The notes: generated by a model not told the origin, from the sequence alone. Positions 53,205 to 61,991 are shown, counted from the first letter of the stretch. The stretch: 64,000 bases of DNA from JAAYHV01 sp964400515 (GCA_964400515.1 CAYNTJ010000009.1:1-64000); one strand, 5' to 3'. Numbers and translations: made by a program.

Positions 53205-53383
53205 ACGTCGGTGCCTCCTTCCTGACTGTCAATACCAGCCCTGATTTCAGCTGTTACATGCTTTTCATAAAGAGTCTGCAGCTGAGCTTGCAGCTCGGCC
53301 TGCAGTGCTGTGTCATCCATATACTGCCGAATGATGCACAGCTTTTCAGTGTTATACCGGATTTGAATGGTATCCAGCTTCAT
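53201..53383 (-). CDS. Small DUF6103-like protein
   Basis: 60 aa from MKLDTIQIRYNTEKL, after AAAGGAGCGCGAAGCTC. The frame extends to 53428 but that would start inside a terminator hairpin. It has the same opening pattern (strand, then ...TEKLxxIRxY) as the 54682-55041 product, followed by a helical segment. It overlaps the next gene by four bases. Confidence 0.6.
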   Translation of the reverse strand: MKLDTIQIRYNTEKLCIIRQYMDDTALQAELQAQLQTLYEKHVTAEIRAGIDSQEGGTDV

Positions 53384-53415
53384 GAGCTTCGCGCTCCTTT
53401 CCATGTGTTTTTGAG

Positions 53416-53473
53416 AAAAAATTGCCATGATGGTATACTTTCACGACGAATGCCGGGAAGTATACCATCATGG
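53416..53473 (-). terminator. Long-stem terminator after parR
   Basis: 16-bp perfect inverted repeat CCATGATGGTATACTT/AAGTATACCATCATGG (53425-53440 with 53458-53473), directly after the parR stop, followed on the minus strand by a T-run (TTTTTT, 53416-53421). Confidence 0.85.
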
Positions 53474-53764
53474 TTACAATTCATCCAGTGCGTTGATCAG
53501 GCTGCTGGGAAGATCGCTCAGTTGAACAGCCCCATCCGGTTCCTCCTGTGCGTCCGTTGGAGTCAGACGTATCTTTCTTATTTCATCCCTGATTGCTTTT
53601 CGAACACACCTTTCCAGATGCTCTGCCTGATTTGCTGAAAGGATGCAGGTGACTACAAAATCGGAACGCTGTCTGGCAGCCTGCTTTAAGTAGAGTGCTT
53701 CGGCTTCCCGGTGTCTTGGATTGTCCCTGTCGAAGGATAAAAAGTAGCGTTTTCGTTCTGCCAT
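53474..53764 (-). CDS. parR: ParR-like centromere-binding protein
   Basis: 96 aa starting MAERKRYFLSFDRDNPRHREA. Short, with a ribbon-helix-helix-like N-terminal half and an acidic C-terminal tail as in ParR-type adaptors. It follows parM by 4 bp. ParR couples the centromere to ParM filaments. The call rests mainly on size and on position after parM; sequence similarity alone is weak. Confidence 0.65.
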   Translation of the reverse strand: MAERKRYFLSFDRDNPRHREAEALYLKQAARQRSDFVVTCILSANQAEHLERCVRKAIRDEIRKIRLTPTDAQEEPDGAVQLSDLPSSLINALDEL

Positions 53765-53768
53765 ATCA

Positions 53769-54650
53769 TCACCCCATCAGGAGCTTATAACCGTCTGCGT
53801 TGGCAAACCGGTTCAGCACCGCTACCGTATTCAGGTTATCATCGTACAGCCGGGATTCCAGCAGCTCCGCGCCGCCGCCCGCGAACACCGTGGGGAGCTT
53901 TAGGTCCAGGCCCCTTTCTCGCAGAGCATTGAACAGCTCCTTACAATAAGCCGCCACCGTCTGATCCACCACAGCCGCAATCTGCTTGCTGTCGGTGTGC
54001 TGGATTTCGCCACGGATGGCGTCTGTGATGAGTTCATCGGACAGCAGGATATCACTTTTCTGGAGCGCATCCTGTATGCGGCTATACAGAGTGATAGTCC
54101 CCATGCGCAGGCTGGCGCAGCTCGACCTGTCCAGCTTGAAATTGTGGACTGTGAGCACATCCACGGTATATCCTCCGATATCCACCAGCGTAATGCCCCG
54201 GTAATTTGCCAGCCGGGGATAATACCGGCACAGTGCGGCATGCCCCTGGGCGAACACCTTACATTCCGTGATGTGGCAACGGTAGGAGGTGCCCTCGAAC
54301 ATAAACGAGATATTATCCCGCAGAAAGTACCTGCGGAACGCTTCCTTTTGGGTTCCGTAGCTGTCGATGGGCAGCCCCACACCCAAGGCAATTTCCGCGT
54401 TGGTCGCGCCGGCTTTTTTCATGGCGTCCGCGATGGCCGGCAGCGACAAAAGAAACGTATCCGGCTCCTTGGTTTTGTCCTGCTGGAAACGCAGGCGGCG
54501 TTCCCCGATGGCGTAATATTTTCCCTCATAAAAGAGCTGCATCTCCGGCGTAATGAATTCCTTGTCGCTCACTGCGTAGCCAGAGGCATAGAGCATCCCC
54601 TCTGAGGATTTAACGTTGTAGTTTCCATTGTCCACTCCGAGCTTGATCAT
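53769..54650 (-). CDS. parM: ParM-like actin-fold segregation protein
   Basis: 293 aa from MIKLGVDNGNYNVKS. The start is placed at ATG 54650, eight bases after GGGGG; the upstream GTG at 54659 is too close to it. Actin-fold motifs: phosphate-1 DNGNYNVK, phosphate-2 GITLVDIGGYTVDV and the adenosine motif FAGGGAELLES. ParM polymerises with ATP to push DNA copies apart. In an ICE this would stabilise the excised circular form, together with ParR. Confidence 0.88.
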   Translation of the reverse strand: MIKLGVDNGNYNVKSSEGMLYASGYAVSDKEFITPEMQLFYEGKYYAIGERRLRFQQDKTKEPDTFLLSLPAIADAMKKAGATNAEIALGVGLPIDSYGTQKEAFRRYFLRDNISFMFEGTSYRCHITECKVFAQGHAALCRYYPRLANYRGITLVDIGGYTVDVLTVHNFKLDRSSCASLRMGTITLYSRIQDALQKSDILLSDELITDAIRGEIQHTDSKQIAAVVDQTVAAYCKELFNALRERGLDLKLPTVFAGGGAELLESRLYDDNLNTVAVLNRFANADGYKLLMG

Positions 54651-54681
54651 GATTGACACCCCCTTTTTCTTTTTCTGCAGA

Positions 54682-55041
54682 TCACATGTTCATGGTCATG
54701 CCCTGATTTTCCTGCTCGGCGGGACCTTCGGACTCGGAAGGAGTTTCCGGGACAGAGGCCGGTCCAGGCGCGGCCAGTTCCCTCTGGCGGCGGGTCTGCC
54801 GTGCGGGTCGTTCCCTCGAAGGGGCAGACTGTTCCGGTTCCGGCGTCTGCTGCTGTGCGGGTATCTGCTCCATGCGGCTCTCCACAAACTCCCGCACCTG
54901 TACGGGTACCATCCTTTCATAGGTCTTGTCCAGGTAATCCTGCAGCTCCTGTTCGATTGTCTGGTCCTTTTTGCCGATAAAAAAACGGAGAGCCTCCAGC
55001 TTCTCCGTAGGGAATGATACCTTCAGTTCAGTCATACTCAT
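54682..55041 (-). CDS. DUF6103-like protein with Met-rich tail
   Basis: 119 aa. The N-terminal half TELKVSFPTEKLEALRFFIG and IEQELQDYLDKTYER resembles the DUF6103 family of conjugative elements. The rest is Pro/Glu/Arg-rich and probably disordered, ending ENQGMTMNM. AAGGAGGAAAAAAT precedes the ATG. It is between parM and the DUF6329-like gene. Confidence 0.7.
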   Translation of the reverse strand: MSMTELKVSFPTEKLEALRFFIGKKDQTIEQELQDYLDKTYERMVPVQVREFVESRMEQIPAQQQTPEPEQSAPSRERPARQTRRQRELAAPGPASVPETPSESEGPAEQENQGMTMNM

Positions 55042-55053
55042 ATTTTTTCCTCC

Positions 55054-55650
55054 TTAAAATTTCATTTTCATACCGGATTCCTCTGGTTCTTGCTCAATCG
55101 GGGACTCCTGAATGTTGGGACAGTAAGCCGAGAACATGACCATGTCGAAGCCATATTTCATGGGTTCGACTGCCGCCATTTCACGTCTCGTTTCCAGAAT
55201 GTCCATTAGCATGGCTGTGATGTTACTGCTCGGATCAAGGTTAATCTGGTACTTGGCACTGAGTTCTTTGAAGTGAACGGCCCAGACGCCGTTTCTGGTA
55301 TTTTGCGTACCCTCCCTGACAAGTTGATCAGACAGCTCATTCAGCCGGGCGGTTACAAAGTCCCTCGCTCCCGGCAGGAGGCTGGCATACCTGGCATAGT
55401 CGTAACCTTCGCTTTGAACAAGAACGCCTTCCGTGCTGTTTTCACCGAGCACCAGAAGGCAATGTTGGATGCCGTTTCCATCCTGATACATCCTGTTTTT
55501 ATTCTCTGCGATGAAATCGGCATCCCGGATCAGGTTGGAGCGAAAACGGGCATATTCTGTTGCCGGAAGCTCCACGATGTTTTCGATGACACAGTCTCTC
55601 GCAGGAAATTCGTTGGTCTTTCTCTCAAAGACCGCCTTCAAATTCAGCAT
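55054..55650 (-). CDS. DUF6329-like ICE protein with Met-rich tail
   Basis: 198 aa from MLNLKAVFERKTNEFP, preceded by GAAAGGAGAAAACC. The segment ELPATEYARFRSNLIRD and HCLLVLGE are seen in a family of conjugative-element proteins labelled DUF6329. The C-terminus is acidic and ends EESGMKMKF. Function unknown. The longer frame to 55779 has no ribosome binding site. Confidence 0.7.
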   Translation of the reverse strand: MLNLKAVFERKTNEFPARDCVIENIVELPATEYARFRSNLIRDADFIAENKNRMYQDGNGIQHCLLVLGENSTEGVLVQSEGYDYARYASLLPGARDFVTARLNELSDQLVREGTQNTRNGVWAVHFKELSAKYQINLDPSSNITAMLMDILETRREMAAVEPMKYGFDMVMFSAYCPNIQESPIEQEPEESGMKMKF

Positions 55651-55696
55651 GGTTTTCTCCTTTCCGCCTGTCCATCCGACAGGCCATGGGTTGATG

Positions 55697-56854
55697 TTAT
55701 TTTGTTTTATAGCTGATGTACGGAACCTCCAGCCACGCTTTCCAGCCGCGGCCTTCGAGCTTTGTTTTGACAACGCCATATTTTGTTCCCATCGCTTCGA
55801 TCACTTCTCCGTTGCCGATATATACACCGATGTGCCCCGATTTCCAAACGGCCAAGCCCGGTGTGTCAGGCATGGTATCCATGGAGCCTTTGACGGTAGC
55901 GGCATTGTACATGCCGTCCGCGCCCACATCCGGCATGCCGTTGGTTCCATACTCAATTGTCTTGGTGTCCGGGTTATACCAGCCATAGCCTTTAATGAGG
56001 CCGACACAGTCCGTTGTCCTGCCGCCCAACCAGTTCTCGCGGATGAAATCTTCATAGTCACCCACACCGTCCGGGTACTGCTTTAGCTTGTATTCGAACA
56101 GCGAGTCTGTCAGAACATCGCCGTAGGTACCCCATACATACCCCCAGCCGGAGTTAAAGGCATTTTCGGCATAGGTCACCAGATCCAGGTTGTTTTTGGT
56201 TTCCGGGTGGAGCAGGGTTAGTCCGTCTAATGCGGTACCGCCTTTGCCGCCGTATTCAATCTCCCCGGTATACGATCCGGCACCGCCATAGACAATCCTC
56301 TGGTAGATCTGCAGTGCGTTAGCCTTTGACTCCTTCGTGACCGGAATCCCTGACGCTTCGAGATTTGCGTATGCCGTGTCCAGACTAGCTGGGACAGCAA
56401 CCGTGTGATTCTCGGAATCCTTTTCATAAGTCACAAAGCAGTTCACGAAGGCACGGGCCTCGGCGTCGGACAGGGAGAGATTTTTTGCGCCGAAATACAG
56501 AGAATAAAAAATGGATTTGATGCGGCCATTGTCCAGTGTGCCGCCGTTCATCCCGGCCTCCGTGTCAGCGATTGCCTGATCCAGAACAGAAAAGCAACCG
56601 CTCATGTCCTCAATGTAGACCGTGTATTCGGCAGGGACAGAGGAACCAGCAACGCCGCCATTGAAACACAGGTCAATGGCGGCGTTGTTATGCTGTGATG
56701 TGCCGGAGAGCAGGCTGAGTATCATAACGATCACGAGGATAAAGGGCATTAAAATGGCGGCAATCAGGACACCCACCGCCTTCCACGTTCGCTTGTCGGT
56801 AGCGGCGGCGATGGCGGCCTTGACCGCAAGTGTAATAGCTACAGGTGCTGCCAT
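55697..56854 (-). CDS. NlpC/P60-like cell-wall hydrolase of the transfer system
   Basis: 385 aa. A cytoplasmic N-terminus (about 1-26), one transmembrane helix (about 27-50, VLIAAILMPFILVIVMILSLL), a middle helical domain, then a cysteine peptidase fold: catalytic Cys in GRTTDCVGLIKGY (about 282) and His in SGHIGVYIG (about 345). Such VirB1/CwlT-like enzymes loosen peptidoglycan for the conjugation channel. It is not preceded by a signal peptide but is membrane-anchored, with the catalytic part outside. Confidence 0.85.
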   Translation of the reverse strand: MAAPVAITLAVKAAIAAATDKRTWKAVGVLIAAILMPFILVIVMILSLLSGTSQHNNAAIDLCFNGGVAGSSVPAEYTVYIEDMSGCFSVLDQAIADTEAGMNGGTLDNGRIKSIFYSLYFGAKNLSLSDAEARAFVNCFVTYEKDSENHTVAVPASLDTAYANLEASGIPVTKESKANALQIYQRIVYGGAGSYTGEIEYGGKGGTALDGLTLLHPETKNNLDLVTYAENAFNSGWGYVWGTYGDVLTDSLFEYKLKQYPDGVGDYEDFIRENWLGGRTTDCVGLIKGYGWYNPDTKTIEYGTNGMPDVGADGMYNAATVKGSMDTMPDTPGLAVWKSGHIGVYIGNGEVIEAMGTKYGVVKTKLEGRGWKAWLEVPYISYKTK

Positions 56855-56860
56855 AGGTCA

Positions 56861-57364
56861 TCACCACCATTTCGGTCCGAACAGCGTGCCTTGTTCCGGC
56901 TCTGCTTCCTGCTGCTCCTGCGCCAGCCGGATGGATTTCTCCACAGCCTGTTCCAGAAAATCTGTGTCGAAACCCGCCGACCGATAGCCTTCCATGATCG
57001 TGTTAAGGTAATAATCGGACGGCGCCCCGAAGGGATGACCGTCATTCATGATATAAACCATGGCGGAGGTTGTTTTGCCTTTAAGTTCCACTGGAAGGAT
57101 TTCCTTGCGGTAAAAGGAGGGGTATCCCTCATAATGGTCGAGGGCCTGCAGGTCACGTTCCTTTAGCTTCCACAAAAGCACAGGAACACTGGAGCCCTTC
57201 AGCGGCTCTACCGTCGCTACGGCACTTCTTGGGCTGCCGCGGAACAGCAGCTCATAATCCTTGATTTCGCTGGTGCCGACCACCCTGGCGGTGGGGCAGC
57301 GGAAGGACATCTGCGGCAGGTTCAGGTTACTTCCGTAGGCAATATACAGGGTTTCAGATTTCAT
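56861..57364 (-). CDS. Gamma-glutamylcyclotransferase-like (AIG2 fold) protein
   Basis: 167 aa from MKSETLYIAYGSNLNL, after AAGGAGGAACGAACGAT. YGSNL is the substrate-binding signature of GGCT/AIG2-like enzymes, and the acidic catalytic Glu lies in LDHYEGYP. They cleave gamma-glutamyl amides to form 5-oxoproline. It is the immediate partner of the amidoligase gene, 17 bp away. The C-terminus is QEAEPEQGTLFGPKWW. Enzyme and amidoligase probably add and remove the same isopeptide linkage (inference). Confidence 0.85.
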   Translation of the reverse strand: MKSETLYIAYGSNLNLPQMSFRCPTARVVGTSEIKDYELLFRGSPRSAVATVEPLKGSSVPVLLWKLKERDLQALDHYEGYPSFYRKEILPVELKGKTTSAMVYIMNDGHPFGAPSDYYLNTIMEGYRSAGFDTDFLEQAVEKSIRLAQEQQEAEPEQGTLFGPKWW

Positions 57365-57381
57365 ATCGTTCGTTCCTCCTT

Positions 57382-58434
57382 CTACATGGACATGGAAAGA
57401 CCGGGGCATTGTTCTTCAACCTCGGCCTGTTCATGTTCATTTTCAATTGTTGGTGCTGGCTGTTCCGATGCCATTCGCGCGGCCTCAGCCAGCTCTTTTT
57501 CTTTTTTCTGCTTTAGCCTTTGCTTTTGCTGCTCGGCCTGCGCCGGATCTTTCCAGGCGATGCAGCCGTCCAGGTGCTCCAGCAGGTGGAGCCGTGCCGT
57601 TTTGAATTCATCCCCGATCAGCCCCAACCGCAGGAGCCAAGTGCGAAAGGTGTACTTTTCGTTGGTACTGCGGGTCTTTTGCCGGCTGGCACATTTTTGA
57701 TTGAGGGCCTGCGCGGAGATGGCAAGGCATAGTTGGATATAAGCCTTGACCTTGCCGGCGTGGGTGGTGCTGTTGAAGAGCCGAAATTCTATGGTACCCT
57801 TTTGAAACACGCTGTGCAGATTGAGGCAATGGTAGCGGCTGTCGTGATAGTGTTCATTTCGCCCATCCACACCCTCGTACCAAATCCGGCTGACCGCGTC
57901 TAAAGTTTTTGGCTTTTTCCGGTTGAGTTCATCAAGAAAACTCTGTTCAACCTTCTTGCAATAACGCTGTTCTCTTACCACTTCCACTTGCATTGCTTTA
58001 TAGATCAGATCCTCCTTGGAGGCCATGATATTAGTAATGTTCCGAAGGGTCTTTGCATCGTGCGGGGAGGCATCTACATGAATGTGGATTCCGCATTTGT
58101 TGTTAACGATGGCACCTGCGCTACGCAGCTTACGAACAAGCTCCTGAATGGTTTCAATATCACCATACCGACAAATGGGACTTACCATTTCAGTTTTATA
58201 TTCGTCATCAGCTTCAACAACTGATCTTCCTACCTTTTGTTGGGCGGTTATGCTGCTGTCATATACGAATTTCCATTTGCGCCCTTGTTGATCCAGCGCT
58301 GAATAGGTTCTGTATGTATACCCATCATAATTTGCTGCGGTGCCAAAATATAAGGCAGCAATATTGGCTGCCTCCTGCCTCGTTATGCCGGTCATTTCAA
58401 TCTCAATACCAAAGCGCTGCTCCTTCATCTCCAT
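57382..58434 (-). CDS. Amidoligase (ATP-grasp-like COOH-NH2 ligase)
   Basis: 350 aa. The N-terminus RFGIEIEMTGITR and KCGIHIHVDASPH are the core of the PF12224-type amidoligase family, which is related to glutamine synthetase and forms amide bonds between carboxyl and amino groups using ATP. YHDSRYHCLNLHSV and GTIEFRLFNSTTH complete the active-site shell. The last 60 residues are Glu/Lys-rich and coiled, ending CPGLSMSM. Domain family known to be co-encoded with AIG2-like proteins in mobile elements. Possible targets are peptidoglycan peptides or proteins at the transfer channel. Confidence 0.88.
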   Translation of the reverse strand: MEMKEQRFGIEIEMTGITRQEAANIAALYFGTAANYDGYTYRTYSALDQQGRKWKFVYDSSITAQQKVGRSVVEADDEYKTEMVSPICRYGDIETIQELVRKLRSAGAIVNNKCGIHIHVDASPHDAKTLRNITNIMASKEDLIYKAMQVEVVREQRYCKKVEQSFLDELNRKKPKTLDAVSRIWYEGVDGRNEHYHDSRYHCLNLHSVFQKGTIEFRLFNSTTHAGKVKAYIQLCLAISAQALNQKCASRQKTRSTNEKYTFRTWLLRLGLIGDEFKTARLHLLEHLDGCIAWKDPAQAEQQKQRLKQKKEKELAEAARMASEQPAPTIENEHEQAEVEEQCPGLSMSM

Positions 58435-58453
58435 GGTTTATCACGACCTTTCA

Positions 58454-60283
58454 TTATCGTCCACCTGCCTTTCCAAACAGCTCCGATTTGTACTCCGGCA
58501 CCTGGACCATGAGGTTGTACCGCTCATTGCCGCATTTGTACAAACACACGCCACGCTGCGGGTATTTGATCAGGTCGTACTCTGACTTCTCCAGTTGGAG
58601 TGTATCCATGTAGAAGCGGGCGTCGACGGAACCGGCGTTGAACAGGAATTGATGAGTCGGAATGGAGAACAGGGGCTTCGTCAGTTCCTTGATATGTTCC
58701 ACGTTGAAATCCTCCAGATTCTGCGACGCGAGGATGACCGCGCTTTCCTTTTTACGGACGCGCTTCATAAAATTTCGGATATACTCAATGGCTGTCAGAT
58801 TGGTCAGGAACAGATACAACTCGTCAATGCTAGCTGCGGTGTTCCCGGTGGTGAGCAGTTCATTTGACATGTACGACAAAATGTTGAACAACAGGGCATT
58901 GCGCAGGTTTTTGCTGGCCTGCAAAAGCCCTTTGACGCCGAATGTCACAAATTCATTGCTGACAATATTGGTGTGCCCGTTAAAAAATTTAGACTCCGCG
59001 CCCTTGCACAGGGAGTGGAGCCCAAGGCAGATTTCCCGCAGGATATCGGAGGTATAGAGCTGACGCTTGCTTTCATCAAAGGCTTTATACTCCTGTTCGA
59101 TCAGGTCATACAGGTCGGACAGGATCGGATAGTCCGTTGGCTTTAAGCGATCAAAGTTGCTGTGATCCGTGATGCCCCACTTGTCGTAGAGCTTGCCCAG
59201 CATGATTTCTATGGTGTCGATCTGGCGGTCATTAAAATCCTTATAGGCACGGAAGAAATCTTTCAGGAAGCTGATGTGCTGGCTGAGCTTGCTAGTCTGA
59301 CGGAATGCCTGGGGCGCTTCCGTGTCCTTGGGATCGCCGCTTTCATCCCATGACTTCGGCTCCAGAACATTGATGATAAATTCACCGCTCATTAGGTCAA
59401 TGAAACATCCGCCAAGGTTTAAGGTTAGTTCCTCGTACTCCATCTCAGGATCAAGAGCCAGGATATGCATACCTGTTTCCCGCAGGTTGGTCAGGATGAG
59501 TTTTAGCAGATAGCTCTTACCCTGGCCGCTGTTTCCGAGGATGAGGATATTGGCGTTGGTCTTGTCATCAGCGCGGCGGTTGAAATCCACGAGTATATTG
59601 CTGCCGAACTTATCTCGCCCGATGCAGAAACCATTGGGATCGGTTTTCCCGCTGTAGTTGAAGGGATAGAGGTTTGCAACAGAGCTGGCAGGCAGTACCC
59701 GTTCAAACTGATCCCCGAACACGTTCCAGCCAGAAGGCATGACCGAAAGAAATCCCTGCTGCTGACGGAGCAGGAGCCTGTCCACATTGAGCTTGCTCCT
59801 GACGAGCTCGGTCAGCACCTCTGTTTGCAGGAGCTTGAGCTGGTCAAGGTCATGGGAGAACAGCTCGATATAAACCGCCGTGTGCAGGAGCGGCTCCTTG
59901 CTCCGGTGCATTTGCGCCACGATATTAGCGACATCCTGCAGATTGCTCTCGGCCGTGACCGTCTGCTGGAGGTCCTGGGTGCTGCTTCGCTTCATCCGGT
60001 TTTTATTGGCGGCATTGCTGATGATCTTCTTTTCTTCCACGGGGGACACATGCCGGGTATAGATGTGCAGCGTTACGTCGTCCTTTTCGCCTAGGTGCCG
60101 CAGGATGGCCTGCTCACTGGTTTCCGTGGGATATTCACGCAAGGCCCACACACAGCGGAAGGTATTGCCGCAGATAAAATGATCTGTGTTGAATTTGACT
60201 ACGGAGGGCGCGATCATGTCGAGGAATTCCTGAATTCGGATATCCTCCTGCGGCGTGTTCTGTGATTTGTTTTTTCTTGACAT
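58454..60283 (-). CDS. virB4: VirB4/TraE-type conjugation ATPase
   Basis: About 609 aa from MSRKNKSQNTPQED, after GGAAAGGATGGTAAGCC; the frame runs on to 60397 without a site. Walker A GNSGQGKSYLL (about 255-265), a long insert, Walker B SIDELYLFLTN and the conserved SQNLEDF segment identify the VirB4 secretion ATPase, which powers channel assembly. No transmembrane helix; peripheral on the inner face. It is the first visible gene of the transfer operon. The genes usually upstream (PrgI/VirB6-like) are not present here. Confidence 0.92.
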   Translation of the reverse strand: MSRKNKSQNTPQEDIRIQEFLDMIAPSVVKFNTDHFICGNTFRCVWALREYPTETSEQAILRHLGEKDDVTLHIYTRHVSPVEEKKIISNAANKNRMKRSSTQDLQQTVTAESNLQDVANIVAQMHRSKEPLLHTAVYIELFSHDLDQLKLLQTEVLTELVRSKLNVDRLLLRQQQGFLSVMPSGWNVFGDQFERVLPASSVANLYPFNYSGKTDPNGFCIGRDKFGSNILVDFNRRADDKTNANILILGNSGQGKSYLLKLILTNLRETGMHILALDPEMEYEELTLNLGGCFIDLMSGEFIINVLEPKSWDESGDPKDTEAPQAFRQTSKLSQHISFLKDFFRAYKDFNDRQIDTIEIMLGKLYDKWGITDHSNFDRLKPTDYPILSDLYDLIEQEYKAFDESKRQLYTSDILREICLGLHSLCKGAESKFFNGHTNIVSNEFVTFGVKGLLQASKNLRNALLFNILSYMSNELLTTGNTAASIDELYLFLTNLTAIEYIRNFMKRVRKKESAVILASQNLEDFNVEHIKELTKPLFSIPTHQFLFNAGSVDARFYMDTLQLEKSEYDLIKYPQRGVCLYKCGNERYNLMVQVPEYKSELFGKAGGR

Positions 60284-60317
60284 TGGCTTACCATCCTTTC
60301 CGATTTTGTTTGAAAAT

Positions 60318-60345
60318 AAAAAAAGCTGCCAACATTGCGGCAGCT
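60318..60345 (-). terminator. Terminator-like hairpin in the leader upstream of virB4
   Basis: Minus strand stem AGCTGCC/GGCAGCT followed by TTTTTTT (60318-60324), located 35-62 bp upstream of the virB4 start. No minus-strand gene lies between it and the divergent uppP. It may be the relic terminator of a lost upstream gene or an attenuator for the operon. Confidence 0.8.
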
Positions 60346-60489
60346 CAAGGATAAATAATTCATTTATAAAGTATTCTATGATACAATAATATAGCATTTG
60401 TGATATTTGTGAGGGTATTGATAGGTCTAGATATATGTAAGCGTTGGCTTATTGTAGAAATTTATGTAGAAAACAGGAGTTAAACTATC

Positions 60490-61320
60490 GTGGAATTTAT
60501 TGAAATATTAAAAGCAATTATTTTAGGCATTGTAGAAGGAATTACCGAATGGCTTCCTATCAGCAGCACCGGACATATGATTCTGGTAAACGAATTTTTG
60601 CAGCTTAGTATGTCGGATGCCTTTAAGGAATTGTTTCTGGTGGTCATTCAACTTGGCGCCATCCTAGCCGTTGTTGTTCTGTATTGGAGAAAGTTGTTTC
60701 CTGTTTCTATCGGCAAAAAGCCTGTCATACAAAAAGAAATCATTTCTGTTTGGTTGAAAATTCTTGTAGCCTGTGTTCCTGCGGCAATTATCGGTTTTCT
60801 GTTCGACAACCAGATTGAAGCTCTGTTTTTCAATTATCAAACCGTTTCAATTACTTTAATTGTATATGGAATTCTGTTTATCATCATTGAATCAAAGAAT
60901 AAAAACAGGATATCGCAGATTAATAAGGTTTCACAAATAACCTACAAAAGAGCGCTGCTGATCGGCGTATTTCAATTACTGGCTTTGATACCCGGTACTT
61001 CACGTTCCGGTGCGACAATTCTTGGCGCCATTTTAATTGGGACTTCCAGAACAGTTGCGGCCGAATTTACTTTTTATCTGGCTGTTCCGGTGATGGTTGG
61101 AGCAAGCTTGCTGAAAATTGTAAAATTCGGGTTTCATTTCACGAGTGCTGAAATTGCCGTTTTAATGACAGGTACAATTGTGGCCTTTATTGTATCGATA
61201 CTAGCAATCAAATTCCTTATAGTCTACATAAAAAAACATGATTTCAAAGTGTTCGGATGGTACCGGATTGTATTGGGTATTGCCGTACTCGCATATTTCT
61301 TAGTAAAAACCTTAATATAA
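60490..61320 (+). CDS. uppP: Undecaprenyl-diphosphatase UppP (BacA)
   Basis: 276 aa with about eight membrane helices. Active-site motifs EGITEWLPISSTGHM (E/S-rich loop) and PGTSRSGATI are fully conserved. The enzyme removes a phosphate from undecaprenyl pyrophosphate to recycle the cell-wall carrier, and extra copies give bacitracin resistance. Start GTG follows ACAGGAGTTAAACTATC. It is carried divergently from virB4 and looks like cargo. Confidence 0.96.
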   Translation: MEFIEILKAIILGIVEGITEWLPISSTGHMILVNEFLQLSMSDAFKELFLVVIQLGAILAVVVLYWRKLFPVSIGKKPVIQKEIISVWLKILVACVPAAIIGFLFDNQIEALFFNYQTVSITLIVYGILFIIIESKNKNRISQINKVSQITYKRALLIGVFQLLALIPGTSRSGATILGAILIGTSRTVAAEFTFYLAVPVMVGASLLKIVKFGFHFTSAEIAVLMTGTIVAFIVSILAIKFLIVYIKKHDFKVFGWYRIVLGIAVLAYFLVKTLI

Positions 61321-61409
61321 TCATCCTAGCAGTTAATTTAGCAGTGGATTTCCCACTACTATTCATATTTCAGGATATAGAAAGAATGCGGATTAATTAT
61401 TCTACTGGC

Positions 61410-61991
61410 TTATGCTTTGTTTATTTTCTTTTTATTCAAAAAGCAAAAATCACAGCATTTATTCCCTGTACCCAACGTTCCTGTTCGGATAAACTTTACT
61501 TTTTTCATTGAACCATAAATTACATAGTCTGCATCACAAAAAATTTTGCAAAGTTCAGGACAATCGTTCTCTATACATGTATCATACCAGAGACATTTTG
61601 ATATGTTATATTCTATTGATGTGCTATCATTTTTTATCACTTCTGTTACCCAATTATCACTCTTATTAACTGTACCAGACATTATCGTTCTAAACATATA
61701 AAAATATCCAGGTATGAATTCAAACATTGAATACTGCTTTTTCAATTTCGGCCCCACAATAGTGAGCATGTATTTTTCAACAGTATCATACGCTTTTTTC
61801 TGTTCACCTAATTCCTCTTGCAATACCTTATATAATGAAATCCTTGGAAGAATTGTTTTGGTCAATGTTCTCATCTGATTATTACTTTTTCCTGTCGTCA
61901 ACTGAAGTATTGTTTGTAACTTTCTCTGTTGTAAATCATAAATTTTACAGCCTAAACTTTGACCAAATTCATTCGTCAAAAATTGTTGCAT
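61410..61991 (-). CDS. ATC-hydrolase-like (L-2-amino-thiazoline-4-carboxylate hydrolase family) protein
   Basis: 193 aa. The C-terminal half has the family pattern: a middle CLWYDTCIENDCPELCKIFCDADY segment and the end TLGTGNKCCDFCFLNKK, with the conserved Cys and Asp residues near the C-terminus. Family proteins are small, cytosolic and poorly characterised; only some hydrolyse thiazoline carboxylate. GAAGGAGAATCATT precedes the ATG. It is separated by 418 bp from the uppP gene's end region and convergent with it. Confidence 0.7.
   Translation of the reverse strand: MQQFLTNEFGQSLGCKIYDLQQRKLQTILQLTTGKSNNQMRTLTKTILPRISLYKVLQEELGEQKKAYDTVEKYMLTIVGPKLKKQYSMFEFIPGYFYMFRTIMSGTVNKSDNWVTEVIKNDSTSIEYNISKCLWYDTCIENDCPELCKIFCDADYVIYGSMKKVKFIRTGTLGTGNKCCDFCFLNKKKINKA

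Noticed and set aside
53425..53473. Long palindrome considered as a parC centromere or operator
   Set aside because: It lies after parR, not before parM, and is followed by a T-run on the transcribed strand, so a terminator is the better explanation.
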